A DNA stretch of 64,000 bases from Diabrotica undecimpunctata (taxonomy: Eukaryota; Arthropoda; Insecta; Coleoptera; Chrysomelidae): contig NC_092811.1 in the NCBI RefSeq assembly GCF_040954645.1, forward strand, positions 125,174,411 through 125,238,410. The letters run 5' to 3'. Below the pieces are notes generated by a model, which had not been told where the DNA came from, searched no databases, and saw only the letters and a program-made list of their open reading frames with translations. This document shows positions 21,807 to 34,184 of this stretch, piece by piece; position 1 is the first letter of the stretch, and each line of letters starts with the position of its first letter. The position numbers were made by a program, and so were the translations under genes.

Positions 21807-23339
21807 TTAATAAATAGATAAAGTAGCACAACTCTTGTCTTTTTTATCTCCAAATTGACCGAAAATATCCCATTCACTTACGAGTGCACTTTTTTTATAT
21901 TAAATTAAAATTAAATTAAAAAAACACGCTGTATAAAAAACGTCTCTTTCTAGATAATAGTCACTGTAAAGCGACAACAATTTCGTTTTCTGTCCCCACG
22001 TCCCCAGTGATTACTATAATATAAACTAGTATTCTCCTTTGTCTACTTTTAATCACTTTACAGTAAAAGCACAAAAACAAATGCTATTCGACCTCATTAC
22101 CATAGGCAATTTAGCAGGAAAGTGAATTTTATCCCTGGAACTTAATAAAACAGAATGCTGTCGTTAGATATCAAGAAAGCAAAATAAACAATAACAAGTA
22201 TCCAAAGGGCGAACTTAAAAAATGTTTTCCCAAAACAAACCAACCTCTGTTATCGTTCATCTTAATCCAATTCCTTCCGTTATAATCTGACGATTAGCTA
22301 TTGACGTATTTTCGAAGCTCCATAAAAGGGAAAATTAATCTTTCATAAATGAGAATTTTGTTCTCCGTTGTTTTTTGTTTTTAAAATTCCCCCAGTTGAG
22401 TAATGGATTTGTTTACCTAGAGCAGGCTACCGAATAAATTAATTACTAATTCCGGTTAGGAAGAGAAAATAACAATTTTAGTTTTTATTAAAAAATCGTT
22501 GCAGTTTGCAATTGACAATTGCTCTAAATTAACTGAGTTTATTCTTTTACTTTCTGCTTCGACTGCAAACCATTTCTGTCTGTCTTTTTCGATTTATTTC
22601 ATAACAATGAAAAAGTGGATAGTCCAAAGTATTCCGAAAGCGCGTGAGTTTAAAATCGAAATCGAAAAGTTTATGATTTAACTTGAATAAGTGTTGGTTA
22701 AAATAATTGTACCTTAACTCTATTCAATTTATATAAGAGTGAGTTAGGAAAATTGACACCTAAGAATATAATTTAGCAAAGATCATTAGGATCTATTTGT
22801 TTAGTGATTATACCGCTTAATTGTAGAACTGTTAAGCAGATTGCTGATTTGTGTAGTAGGCTAGCGAGTGATGGCCCAAAGTTTTAAGACCACAGCAGAT
22901 TTGCTTCGGGTTCGAGGAGTAGCCAATGATTACCAGCCATCGTGGTATACAATAGGAGTGATAGATATAACAGAACTTTTTATTAAACATTTTAAAAGAG
23001 TTTTACGTCTATAGGCTCTCAATTTATCTAATAATCAATAGACTTTTAATTTATCTAAGTTATTAATGTTCCTAAATTTAGTAGATAGATTCTCTTTTTT
23101 AGTATAATTACAGTCCACAAAGGTTATTGGGACTAATCTATTTATCAACAAATTGAGAATTTAACCCCAATTTGTCCACAAAGGGTAGAGTATCTAATAT
23201 ATCACGAAAAAGGTCCGCGTTTGATACCAAGCGCAGTCGAAACCATGTAGATATTTGCCCTTAAAACATGGTCCTTATTTACAAATGCGTCATTAAACCA
23301 ATATACGAGTAGACATACGATATTAAGTTATCAAATAAC
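21807..23339. other. unassigned spacer
   Basis: No gene or repeat supported in about 1.5 kb; short frames only. Confidence 0.45.
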
Positions 23340-23462
23340 TTTTGATTGGAACCATCCCACTTCAAGACTACAACGATTTCAATCAAAAATAATCCGTAAC
23401 ATACTCCAAGCTCCACGGAACATGTCAAACAAAACTATGTATGAAAATCTGAGCAAAATACC
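23340..23462 (+). pseudogene. jockey-like LINE C-terminal scrap
   Basis: Reads WNHPTSRLQRFQSKIIRNIL and QAPRNMSNKTMYENLSKI. The string RFQSKxLR.I..AP..V.N..(I/M)...L is the end of jockey-group polymerases. No palm or tail is seen. Confidence 0.65.
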
Positions 23463-23799
23463 CTGTGGTGTATGTTATGTTATATTTTAAATACTGTGCT
23501 ACAATTTGCTTCAATATTATTTGTAGCAAATTATTGTCTACAACGTCATTACTATTATTATTTATCATAAAATGGAAAATAAATAAGTTAGAAACAAAAA
23601 TAACTAAAAATATTGGAATAAATTTTCTTTTAGGTCTTATATGTTTTTTTGTGGTAATTTTACAAAAAAAAATGACAATAAACCAATATTATAGAAAGTT
23701 TTTTAAATAATTTTACTACAAATTTGTTTAATTTCATATCCTTCTCTGAAAATGGACGGAAAGTGTACAAAGTCTTAATTTTCAAACATTAAGTAGGCA

Positions 23800-25065
23800 A
23801 ACATGGACACTACTAAGAAAATGATGAAGCGGAATTCTCATAACAAGAAACAAAACAACAATTAACCCAAACACTATTGCCTCACATCTGGTATCGACAT
23901 CTAGGGCCCTGAAAGACAAGCCACATACAATCAAGGTAAAACTCACTATAGCTCTCAAGGATGTAAAGCCCCAGGTTTCGCCAATATTCATCCCGAAATC
24001 TCAATTAACAGAGGCAAATATGCGAGAGAATGGATCGCCCACTTTTTCACAGACATTATGAAGACCGGTACCATACCACAGAAACTCAAACGCTCAAAGG
24101 TCATTGCCATATTAAAACCAGGGAAACCAAATAATAACCACCCTAAGAACTACAAACCAATAGCCCTACTATCGGCGACGCTCAAGCTATTAAAACGACT
24201 TATCTACAACAGAATTAGTCCAAAGCTGCTTGAATCAATAGCGGTTGATCAGGTAAGTTTCTGACTGAAAAGAAGCTGCGCAGATCAGGTTCTTTTACTA
24301 ACCACATTTATTAAGGCAGAGTTCTAGAGAAAACTTACTGCAGCCGTATTCATAGTCCTAACAGCGGCTTACGATACAGTCTGAAGAGAAGGCATGATAT
24401 ACAAGCTCCTCCGTACAATCTTCTGTAAATCCACGGCTCGAATAATTAACAGCATGCTAGCTGACCGAACGATTCAAGTAGTCATGAGAACCGACGTCAG
24501 CACCTCAAAAAAACTGAAGAATGGACTGCCTTAGGGATCTATCCTAGCTCCTCTTCTCTTTAGTCTGTCCATCACTGATATACCAGAAACCAGATCAAGG
24601 AAGTTTGTTTACGCCAATGGCTGGGTCCTTGCAACAATGTGTAAGTCATTTAAAGAAATAAGAAGAAATCCTCACGGCGGACTTACACACAGTGGGAAAG
24701 TATTTCCGTAAATGCAGGCTCCAACCAAACGCTACCAAAATAGAAGTTTCCAGTTTTCACCTACATAACAAGCACGCAAGAAGAACACTCAACATCCAAT
24801 TCGAAAACACCACACTCGCCTATAATAAAACACCAAAGTACCTTTGGGTGACTCTTGAACATGGGGAGCATCGGCTTCCACCTTGCGATCATCTGCCTTG
24901 AGCCTTGTCTTCTCAACCGCGGAATACTGCTCTTCAGCCTGGCTTAAGAGCCCAAATATAGATACAAAGTAGATGCCCAATTAAACAATGCAATGAGAAT
25001 GATTGCTGGTGTTATCAAATCCACCAGCCACCAGTTTAATCGTTTGCATATTTTGTTTAGTACCT
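23800..25065 (+). pseudogene. LINE RT, family 4, heavily broken
   Basis: In order: REWIAHFFTDIMKTGTIPQ, VIAILKPGKP, NYKPIALLSATLKLLKRLIYNRI (24058-24250), AVFIVLTAAYDTV (first catalytic motif), KNGLP then TAG then GSILAPLLFSL, a degraded FADD replaced by FVYANG, then YLWVTLE and, near 24905-25060, STAEYCSSAWLKSP and NNAMRMIAGVIKST. The Asp pair of the YADD motif has become AN, so it could not polymerise even if repaired. Same group as the fragment at 12090-12564. Confidence 0.82.
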
Positions 25066-25904
25066 ATATATTGTTACGCACAATTACATATTCTAAGTAG
25101 TTATTGGGAATCTTTATCAAGGAGTGTCTTGGGAAAATCATTACTTCTCTAGTCTAATGTCTGTGGACAAACTCTCTCGAACTACTATAAAAATGTATAA
25201 ATGCTTTTGTAAGTTGAGCAGATCGTAAATTTTTCATTATTAGTAAAAAACAGTTCTTCATAATGTGTTCTTCATAAAGTGTTTAGTATCAGATTCCAAA
25301 TTTGTCCGAAATTCTCAAATGATTCACCCTGTATTTGTTTTAAGTTTATACTAATGGTAAACACCGCACACTTGTTAGAACAACACATGCACTTGTATTC
25401 TACAAAAATACATAAATATCGTCTTTAAGTAGTTTTTAAGTAGTCACCAATTAACAAGTCATAAAACCATGGTTTCCGACTAGTCATCAATGTCCCTATT
25501 GATATGAACCTTGTGATCTGTTTGGTGTCTCAAAATGTCTATAAAACACGGCACTAAGAGTTCTAAGAAACATCTTTCTTAATACTTAATAAAAAATAAA
25601 TTTAAAAGCCCTGTAAATAAGTGATTTTACATCACTGTAACTCAATTTTGTTTACATTACAGCGTCTATGTTTTAAGGCGTCTTGTCTTGGATAAAATGT
25701 TTTTAAGTTCATATTTTACAAATTAAATATATCATCAACTCAATAAATTGCCTCGTTTTTGTAATCGCATAAGAGTACAGTATGAATATTTATCGATTCA
25801 TCATAAAGCAATTAATGCAAATAAAACAAATAAAACAAATATGAATAATAAATCAGCACAATCAATTCAATATAAATTAGTGAAAATTGCAATATCATAA
25901 TTGT
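25066..25904. other. unassigned spacer
   Basis: AT-rich; contains a TATA-like ctataaaaatgtataaatgc at about 25182 but nothing that confirms a promoter or LTR. Confidence 0.4.
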
Positions 25905-25998
25905 AAAAAATTGAAATATGGAAAATAAATAACAATGACAATTATAGTCCGGGATCACTGGCCCATTTTCACCCTTTATTACTAACAAACTAATTTTT
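25905..25998. repeat. dispersed repeat, copy 1
   Basis: aaaaaattgaaatatg...aattatagtccgggatc...cccattttcacc...ttatta matches 34185-34278 over about 94 bp with roughly nine differences in ten by eye. Copy 2 abuts the N gap, so the full unit may be longer. Confidence 0.85.
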
Positions 25999-26337
25999 CG
26001 TGAGTAGTGAGTGCTTCAAGTAAGCGCACTTAAGGTTTAATCAAGTGTAAAATCCAAAAACAATTGCGTTGAAAGTATATTTATTTTTATTTAAGCCTGT
26101 TAATACATAAACAACAAAATCAATTATAATTTGCGAACTAAACATTATTACTTTAATAGAAAAAGTGAAACTAAAAAAAAGGTCTTTTGCGCACTCTAAG
26201 CCCGTTTTTTAAAAGTACGCATTTAGGATTGTAATATTGCGCACGTAATTTTATGAACATAGGTCACATTTATAAGATCCAAAACCTGCGTATGCACTGC
26301 ACTAGTATAGTTTAAATAGGATCCTATTGTGCTATCC

Positions 26338-26908
26338 CGTGGGAACTTTGTTGCTAAAATGTAAAACCCATTTTTTTTTGTTTCTAATATTTTTGTAAGA
26401 CAAAATCACTTGGTCGTCCAAAAATCGTAGTGGGAGGGGAGCGGTGGGGAGCCTTACAAAAAAAAATGCAATTTTTTTTTTCATTGTTTTTCGAATGTAC
26501 AATATCCGAAAATTCATTCGTCAAATTTGCATACCCATCAGGACATTAGAAATATTTTTTTTTATTTTTAAAAATACTTCATACCATTATTGTATACGGA
26601 GCGCCTTCATACAAAATCAGTTGCCCTGAAAACCCATATTTTTAAAATCGTTTACCTCGCTCTACCTCGAAAAATATTGGGTTTAGCAAAAAATTGCTTT
26701 TTATAAACGTTATAGGCCAAAAATCAGAGAACATGCTAGTTTTTTTAGAATTTTGATTGGATAATTAGTTTAAGAAAAATTAAATAAATCGAACGGCATG
26801 TCACGACGGACAGTGCTGAACGCAGAGATGCGAGGAAGGGCGAGATTCCTATGCTATAGTCAACCGCAAATCGACTCTACTGATGGCGATGTTGTTATGG
26901 TCGTTTTT
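26338..26908. repeat. left long terminal inverted repeat of transposon D
   Basis: Inverted copy of 29637-30209; ends inside at a gatggcgatgttgttatggtcg block. Confidence 0.9.
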
Positions 26909-27299
26909 TCATTGTGATGCTGATTTTAAGGAGGATGAATACTCTTCTAGCGTAAATAGTGACTTCTTTGGCTCGTTTTGTTGTCAGATTATTAACAGTT
27001 TTAAAATACTGTATTTGTTAAGTGATAGTAGTATTTATATTATCATAATAGGTATTGTTGTATATCTTTAAGGTTGTATACTTATTATTATTAAATTATT
27101 AATATTATCCAGATTTAGCCATACGGCTCGCACTCCCTCAAAGGGGAAAATTCACTCATCTCAGATACTTACGATATTAAAAGGATTGAGCTCTGTTGGG
27201 ACTCTTTCCGTGTTCGGAGCCCTAATCGAGCCCTAGGTGACTTGGTATGTAGGAGTATCCCGTATCCCCAAAAATGTTCTTACAGATTATTGTTATTAT

Positions 27300-29390
27300 T
27301 ATAAAGCTTACTAAGGACGTAGTAAAGTGGTTAAATTTCAAAAGCTTGGGATATACATATCTAAAATGGCAAATTCTAATAGAATATCTACCGTTTCCAC
27401 TTATGCATTCCAGTATTTGCCTGTGGCAGTTTGAGCTGCAATGAATTCTGAAAACTCTGTCAAAATTCACGAGTTAAAGTTGAGATTTTATCGGAGAGTT
27501 GCATAACGTCTTCTTTTCTCCTGAAAGTATCGATGATTTCCGATGTACAAAGATGAATTAAGTTAATATAATGTACAGAAGAAGTGCCACACTCTAAAAG
27601 CCACTTTTTATAAAGATTTATTAATAATCTTGACAGAGCTTCGTACGTCAACTTATGGGTTCGTATAGCTTTATTGTATTTTTGCCAGATAAAATACCAT
27701 CAATTGTGGACTGAGCATAGAGACCACTGTCCAACTATACATCAGCAAGTCCAGAATCTGTCATGAACCACCATTAAAAGTCCAGAATCTATCATAAACT
27801 GACCAATTATTTTGAGGAAGTTCATAACCGTGTGAAATCCACCTAGACGAATGACTACGTTTTTTGTGTCTTCTGACTGGGACCATTGGAGCTCTTTAGC
27901 TTTATAATAGATCGCTTAATCAAACGTCAGTACGGTGTATCTGTTATTTAGCTTCTTAGCAATTTCATTGCACTTTATGATAACAGTCCAAACGGTATCA
28001 TATTCTGACGAGACATGGAGTAGCACAGGTAAGTAGCCATAGGTCGTTACATGTGATTTATCCTCTACAGTCCGTTTTTGAAATCCTGATCACTGTGGAT
28101 AACGGTTTCATCCCTAACAGAGTCCCTCATTTTGCAAATGCACCATGCCATGTTACGATATCTTATGTTATTATTAAGATTCTGACCCTTTTCTATGAAG
28201 CTCAGTTTATTTTCCTCAGATTGTACTTTTCTTTTTGATTTGTCAAAATAAATTTTGTGAAGGGAATGAAAATCATTCGCTATTACCAGCCTCTGATTAT
28301 ACGGCAAAAATTTAAATTGTCCAGGTATATTTTCATTAAATGGTTCTCTCTGGAAGGCAGCAATTTGGGTTCCGTGAAAAGTAGGTGTTTTGTCCAAAGT
28401 CTCTTCAAAATGTCAATGTTGTCAGCAGCAAATTGAACGAATCGATTTTGTACCAATTGTCTCGGTATGGTCACATGATTATTCTCCAAGTAAAGTTGAA
28501 TTTCTTCTTGGGCGATGCTGTTACGCACTCTAAGAGTACCGATGTATGAAATTGAATGACCGCAAGCGTGTATTGCTTCAATGAGTTTTTTCGACCTTGT
28601 TTCCTGGTGAACTAAAAGTCCTAGCCCAATATACTTTGGAGTTTTTATTTTTCCATTCAAACAGGCAAAAATAATGTCTTGGAAAATGCTTACAGTTTCA
28701 ATTTTCATTATCGCTTTAGAATACAAGCTTTCAGGAATAGACTTTTTGTAGTCTCTAACAATCATTCTTTTTTAAATCGGACTCAGTTGACATCTTGTTT
28801 ATCTCGCTTCGGATAGTTTGGCATATTTTGACTAGAATGTGTTGCTCCGATGCCCCTAAACTAAAAGTGTCAGATTCGTCGTGGTTATTTTTTCTTGCAT
28901 ATTATTAGTCATAACTTGGCATAGTTTTTGATTCGGTGAGTGCTTTTGACAAAAGATGCACTTTTGTAAATTAAAGGGCTGTTCAAGGACCGTTTTTGAA
29001 AAATATCGTCTCTACGAAAATCAAATGGCAGTTTAGTATTTTTGACTTGTACGAGGCAATATTCTTTAAGCTCGTATAAGATTTATAACAGTTTTTGTGC
29101 AATTTTAAAAAATCTTGATTTTTTAGATCATCAAACTTTGAGAATATATGCCGCATGTATTTATTCTCATGACAATTTTTCATACGTTCGCTCGTGCATT
29201 CAATAAAAGTTTTTTTTGATCTTTCTTGAGAGTTAACCAGCCTTCCTCCTTCCAAACAAATAAGACACACATTTTGAATAAAAACGTCTTGTTCGGCATC
29301 AGATTTATGAAAGAAACATGCCTTAATCTGATTTTGACTCAAGTTCGCTGTCAGAGCTGCTGCTGTTCGTTAAATCCATTTCTAGATGGA
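27300..29390 (-). pseudogene. hypothetical protein relic of transposon D (putative transposase)
   Basis: Minus strand, N to C: MDLTNSSSSDSELESKSD near 29370; frame 29342-28983 with CLICLEGGRLVNSQERSK and FLKLHKNCYKSYTS (Cys/His spacing of a zinc module); frame 28765-28283 with GLGLLVHQETRSKKLIEAIH, FVQFAADNIDI; then 28397-28065 with KTPTFHGTQIAAFQR; near 27880-27780 VVIRLGGFHTVMNFLKIIGQ and near 27650 AIRTHKLTYEALSRLLINLY. I recognise this as a multi-copy hypothetical protein group of invertebrates, but know no named domain. DNID, FHGTQ and GGFH are its fixed points and could be metal ligands. Transposase role is inferred from the flanking TIRs. Confidence 0.6.
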
Positions 29391-29636
29391 TACAAAAAAA
29401 AAGTACTTACTGTAATAATAAGTAAGTACTAAATATTGTTAACTTACCAATAAGTTTAATTAATCACTGTTAATAATATAATTAACACATAAGAACTTTA
29501 TTATGTCTCACTTATAATAATCTTAGTGGATTTCGCGCTAAAAACAAAGCTTATGAAAAATAATGCACATATGCAAAACAATACACTTGTTGCGCTAGCA
29601 TATATACAACCATATAACACAACAGCGTCTCGAGGT

Positions 29637-30209
29637 AAAAACGACCGTAACAACATCACCATCAGTAGAGTCGATTTGCGGTTGACTATGGCATAGGAAT
29701 CTCGCCCTCCCTCGCATCTCTGCGTTCGCCACTGTCCGTCGTGACATGACATTCGATTTATTTAATTTTTTTTAAAACTAATTATCCAATCAACATTTTA
29801 AAAAAACCCACATGTTCTCTGATGTTTGGTCTATAACGTTTATAGGAAGCCATTTTTTGCTAAACCCAATATTTTTCGAGGTAGAGCGAGGTAAACGATT
29901 TTAAAAATATGGGTTTTCAGGGCAAGTGATTTTGTATGAAGGCGCTCCGTATACAACAATGGTTTAACGTATTTTTATAAATAAAAAAACAATATTTCTA
30001 ATGTCCGGATAGGTATGCAAATTTGAGGAATGAATTTTCGGATATTGTTCATCCGAAAAATGATGAAAAAAAAAATTGAATTTTTTTTTGTAAGGCTCCC
30101 CACCACTCCCCTCCCATTACGATTTTTGGACGACCAAGTGATTTTGCATTACAAAAATATTAGAAACCAAAAAAAATGGGTTTTACATTTTAGCAACAAA
30201 GTGCCCACG
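29637..30209. repeat. right long terminal inverted repeat of transposon D
   Basis: Inverted copy of 26338-26908. Confidence 0.9.
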
Positions 30210-30239
30210 AAAATCTATTCTAGAAGCCTTTTGCCAGTC

Positions 30240-31045
30240 TATTTACTCTACTACACTTTTCATGCCACCATTCAGCACATGATATGCACTTAATCCAGTC
30301 TTCTGTAATAGGTTCTTTAAATGTTTCGTTGCACCCTGGACAGCTCCAAATTTTCTTATGAGGCGTTGTTTTTGACTTTGCGAAACACCTTTTTATTTTT
30401 TTGTACCTTCTCTGCCAGTCTGAGGTTCACATTTGATTTCCTTTTTAAACTCCCTTCCAGAAGCCCTAGCGGTGGTGGTAGGTTATCGCCAACATCCAGT
30501 TTGAGTTTGTATTGCGGCTTTTGTTTCTTATTTCTTCAATTAGTTGCTGCTTATATGGAGAGCTGGTGATAATTTCCGACTTTCTGCTTCTGCGATTTCT
30601 GGATCTAACCACAATTGATTTAGATAACGGAGAAATGGTTGTTAATTTAATATAACTTAAGGAGCATAGTTTTTGATCTGTAAAACCCTTCTCGTACAAT
30701 CGGGTTCAAATGTAGGTACTTCGCTGATTATGGCATATCTTTCATTAACATGAATATTTTCCTTAATAGTGGAATTCTCGAGAACAATAGTTGGACTGTC
30801 AAGAACATTGGGAGTATTTTCAGAGCCTGATTCAGACATTTGATGTGGTTAAATATCGATTTCAGACATAGAGTTTTTAGCGACTCCTGATTGTACGTTA
30901 AATGCTTCTAGTTCCGTAGTTACTGCAACTGTAGCAGGTTCTTCTCGTTCTGTGGAAAAAGTGGCCATAAAGTCAGCGTCAGTAAATATGTCATTATTAA
31001 AGGGACATATCCCCGTCACTTTAAAACCTTCAAATTGCATTCGTT
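30240..31045 (-). pseudogene. pogo/Tigger-like transposase, C-terminal part
   Basis: Minus strand: MQFEGFKVTGICPFNNDIFTDADF from 31040 (the FxxxGIxPFN motif follows the DDE_1 domain in pogo-group transposases), an acidic Ser/Thr-rich linker, NVNLRLAEKVQKNKK, and near 30345-30240 CPGCNETFKEPITEDWIKCISCAEWWHEKC, a PHD-like zinc finger often found at the end of these proteins in insects (written here in two parts: CPGC with the Asn-Glu-Thr segment, then WIKCISCAEWWHEKC). The DDE catalytic core is absent. Two stops and shifts are visible. Confidence 0.72.
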
Positions 31046-31049
31046 ATAA

Positions 31050-31410
31050 TAGCAGCTTTAAAGTATGTAGGGGCAAATATTGAAGCAATTTGGTAAACCG
31101 TAATTACCCACTCGAAGTAACACGTACCCACTCATCTAAACATAGCTGTTATAAAAAATATAGGACTACCGACTGAAATACAATGAGAAGGAGCAGGTGA
31201 CCACAAAAACTCATACTCGTAGAAAGAGGCATATAGAAAAAAGATCACCCTGCAACATACAAAAACAAGACGACTATATGCTTACTTTCAAAAGGCTAAT
31301 CAGTAAAGAAATAGACAACCTCCAAAATATCAACAGCTTGGAAGTACTAGAAGAAAATGTCCTAGAATTTAAAAACACGTTAAAAGAATCACTGCCTTTA
31401 TGTTGAAAAT
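31050..31410 (+). pseudogene. unrecognised coding remnant, copy 1 of a duplicated unit
   Basis: Frame 31197-31406 (69 codons) ends NLQNINSLEVLEENVLEFKN and LKESLPLC. Upstream, other frames read HVPTHLNIAVIKNIGLPTEIQ and EGAGD. The second copy (37736-38150) preserves the same phrases (HIPTHLNTAVIKN, EEDHPATYKNKTTMWPTFKM, NLQNINSLEIL), which indicates real coding history. I do not know the family. Confidence 0.5.
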
Positions 31411-31799
31411 CTATGTATTGGTAATAAATGAAAAATTGTTTTTTATAAATTAAATTGAAAAAAAGCAATGTTTTGCTTTATATTTTTATTACTTACTATA
31501 ATCTGTTTTACACTATTAAAGTTATTAACATACCTAACATACATAGTATTAACATACCATCAAGAATCTTTCATATTTGCGTCCGATGTACAGATATGAG
31601 AATAGGCATATATCAGAACAGGTAGTTTTTGCATAATTGACCTTTGTTTTGGTGTGGATGGTTAGTATAATTATTACATCTTTACTTTTTGTTCATTTAT
31701 AGTCCTCGACCGCTAACACAGTTCTAGATCATTGATTCTTCTCCCTCTCACTACTAAAGCTCTTGTCAGAACGTAGTGACAGTAGTGTCAGCTTACTTT
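31411..31799. other. non-coding part of the duplicated unit
   Basis: Aligns by eye with 38151-38449 (shared tcatgtttgcgtcc(a/g)atgtacagatat and gcataattg(a/g)cctttgttttg). No function seen. Confidence 0.6.
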
Positions 31800-34084
31800 C
31801 TCCATTGATTGAGTTCCTATGCCATATGGACAGCAGCATGTAAGAATTTTCCCACTAGAGTCTTTATTTGTTCTGTCTATCGTGTTTGAGATCTTCCTTT
31901 TGGTCTTAGGCGTTATACCTTTCCTTCTACTACCAATAAGTTTCATGGTCCTGTTCTTAAAGCTATGTTGCCGAAGTAATCTGGGTATGCTCAGTTTATT
32001 TTTTTTAATATTCTGTCTTTTATATGACGCTCTTTCAAAACAGTCATTCTATAGACCCACATTTCGATCTTCCTCCTTCTCGGCTAGGCTAGTTGATCGG
32101 CTTTATGTAACCCTTGGTTAAACAATATTTTTGTTTGATCTACCCAACGGCTTGGAGATCTTCCCCTAGGTCTCTTTCCTTCAACTCTACCATTGACTAT
32201 CAGTTTTTCCATCGTACCTGTGCTTCTAGAAATGTGTCCATAATACTGCAAATTATCTCTGTTGTATTTGTTTAAGTAATCTATCCTTTACTTTAAGTTG
32301 TTCTAATATCGATACGTTAGTACGATGATCAATCCAGGATATTCTTAACATGCGGCGGTATACCCACTTTTCAAAAGCGTCTAGTTTATTTTTATCCGCT
32401 TTCTTTAAGGTCCACGTTTCGGATGCATATGTGGCTATGGAAAAAATGAGTGCCCTTACCAGCCTTAGTTTTGTGTGTATTGTTATGCTAGAATGTTTCC
32501 AAATTGTTACCAGTTTCATCATAGCTGTTTTAGCAACAGTCAACCTTCTTCGTATCTTTCTGTCACACCCTCCGTCATTTGTTATTAGGGACCCCAGGTA
32601 TATGAAACTATTTACTACTTCAAAGCCCCCAATTTCTTAAATGTGCTGAAGATTATTCCGAGCTCTGTCTACTATCATGATCTGTGTCTTACTCCTATTT
32701 AGCTGTAGTCCATATGTTTTGCTTTTCTCCTCCAGACATCTCATTATGTCTTCCATTTCTTCTTGATTTGCCGCGAATATTAAAGTGCCATCAGCATATC
32801 TCAAGTTACTGATTTTTTGACCTCTTACTGATATTCCACCCTTCCATCCGTTTAGTACCTTTCGCATAATGTGTTCGCTGTAGATATTAAACAGAGTTGG
32901 CGAGATTATGCATCCCTGTCTGACACCTGCCTCTCTTCTAAAATGATCAAATGGGTGTTGTTTATTTTTACTGTGCACTTATTATTTTCATATAGACTTC
33001 TAATTAGTTAAATTAAGTGGTGGGGTATTCCACACAGCACACAAGCATGAGAGTATTGAATTCACGAGTATTTTTCGATTAGCTGTCCTGACATATTCTC
33101 TTGTGCCTTTTCCTGGGGACAAATCCCGCTTGTTCTTCTGATATCTGAGGCAATAGAAAAGCTTTTAGCCTTTCATGTATTACATAAAGTAGAACCTTGC
33201 TTGAATGGGATATCAGAGTTACCTTTCTGTAGTTGCTGCAATCTAGCGGATTTCCGCTAGAGATCAGAGATCATTTTTAAATATAGGGATGAAAGTGGAT
33301 GTTGTCCAGTCGTTGGGCCACTCTCCGGTTTCCCAAATCTTTTTGCAGATCATATGCATAACATTTACTCCAACATCTCCAGTCTCTTTTAAAACTTCTG
33401 CTGTGATCTGGTCTGCGTCAGGAGATTTTCTATTTTTTAACTTTTTGATTGCTTTTTCTACCTCTGACTTTAGAATGTTTGGTTCTCTCTCTGCAGTGAA
33501 CTCATTCGTGATTTGCATTATGGGGATTATCTGCATATAGACTTATATGTCATATGACAATATTTTCTCTTATATGTCTATTTCTTCGATATTACTTCTA
33601 TTAATTTTTTTGAGAGTCCGTGTTTTAGCTGCATATGTAGCAGTGGGAAAAATAAGGGCATTTACCAACGTGAGCTTAATATTCCTTGTTATTGTTTGGT
33701 CTTTTCATATTTTAATTATTTTAACTGTTGCGGTTCATGCCATTGCTAGTATACGCTTGAGTTGTAAGGAGCAGTCGCCATTGTTCGTTATTAGGGAGTC
33801 CAAATATACAAATCTATCTACTACTTCTAAATTCGCCACTTGATGTATGTGCGGTAGATTATTGTTTGCTGTTGATCTGAAGTCTGAATTCTGCACTTAT
33901 ATAGCTTAACCGTTCGTGATGGTACCTAATCATTTCGACTTTATTTTATGCTAGTATAAGTATCTCATCTGCGTATCGCAGGTTACTAATTCTCTGCCTA
34001 TTTTAGTGATTCCTCGATTCAATTCGTCTATTACTTGTATCATTATATATTCAGAATATTTGTTGTTTAATAATCATGATAGTA
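31800..34084 (-). pseudogene. antisense LINE RT, split by another LINE
   Basis: Outer copy occupies 31800-32071 and 33585-34084. From the gap downwards on the minus strand: RISNLRYADEILILA near 34000 (YADD has become YADE), NLEVVDRFVYLDSLITN, TYAAKTRTLKK (33547-33843 region), then beyond the inserted copy ERHIKDRILKKIN, LRPKGRSQTR and GKFLHAAVHMAQELNQW near 31810. The start is lost in the N gap. A second example of the same arrangement is at 38450-39800. Confidence 0.78.
32072..33584 (-). mobile_element. LINE inserted within the antisense LINE
   Basis: Flanked by ttcgatctt (32063-32071) and ttcgatatt (33585-33593), a 9-bp target duplication with one difference. Minus-strand content: KAIKKLKNRKSPDADQITAEVL and TGEWPNDWTTSTFIPI (33536-33264), a degraded region, REAGVRQGCIISPTLFNIYSEHI, NLRYADGTLIFAAN (YADD has become YADG), YLGSLITND, ATYASETWTLKK, EGKRPRGRSPSRWVDQ. 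The tail side reads ccttctcggc. The catalytic loss and stops make it inactive. Confidence 0.82.
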
Positions 34085-34184
34085 NNNNNNNNNNNNNNNN
34101 NNNNNNNNNNNNNNNNNNNNNNNNNNNNNNNNNNNNNNNNNNNNNNNNNNNNNNNNNNNNNNNNNNNNNNNNNNNNNNNNNNNN
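34085..34184. other. assembly gap (100 N)
   Basis: Exactly 100 N. A round number usually marks a gap of unknown size. Confidence 0.99.

Larger units (their letters stand above)
26338..30209 (-). mobile_element. DNA transposon D with about 572-bp TIRs
   Basis: The segment 26338-26908 is an inverted copy of 29637-30209 across its whole length, with scattered differences and small indels. It starts cgtggg(a/c)actttgttgc at each outer end. Landmarks shared in inverse order: gtaaaaccca, ccaaaaatcg, ctccccacc/ggtggggag, ctcgctctacctcg and gtcgatttgcggttgac. The 2.7 kb inside carries one minus-strand protein relic. I could not find a clear target duplication. The right end abuts the tail of a pogo transposase. 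Confidence 0.88.

Noticed and set aside
23465..23710. 81-codon hydrophobic frame
   Set aside because: Low complexity, AT-rich codons and no motif; fits a chance frame.
25073..25663. Possible solo LTR from tgttacgc to ttaca with a TATA-like box
   Set aside because: No matching flanking duplication and no second LTR or internal region; the ends were chosen only by TG...CA.
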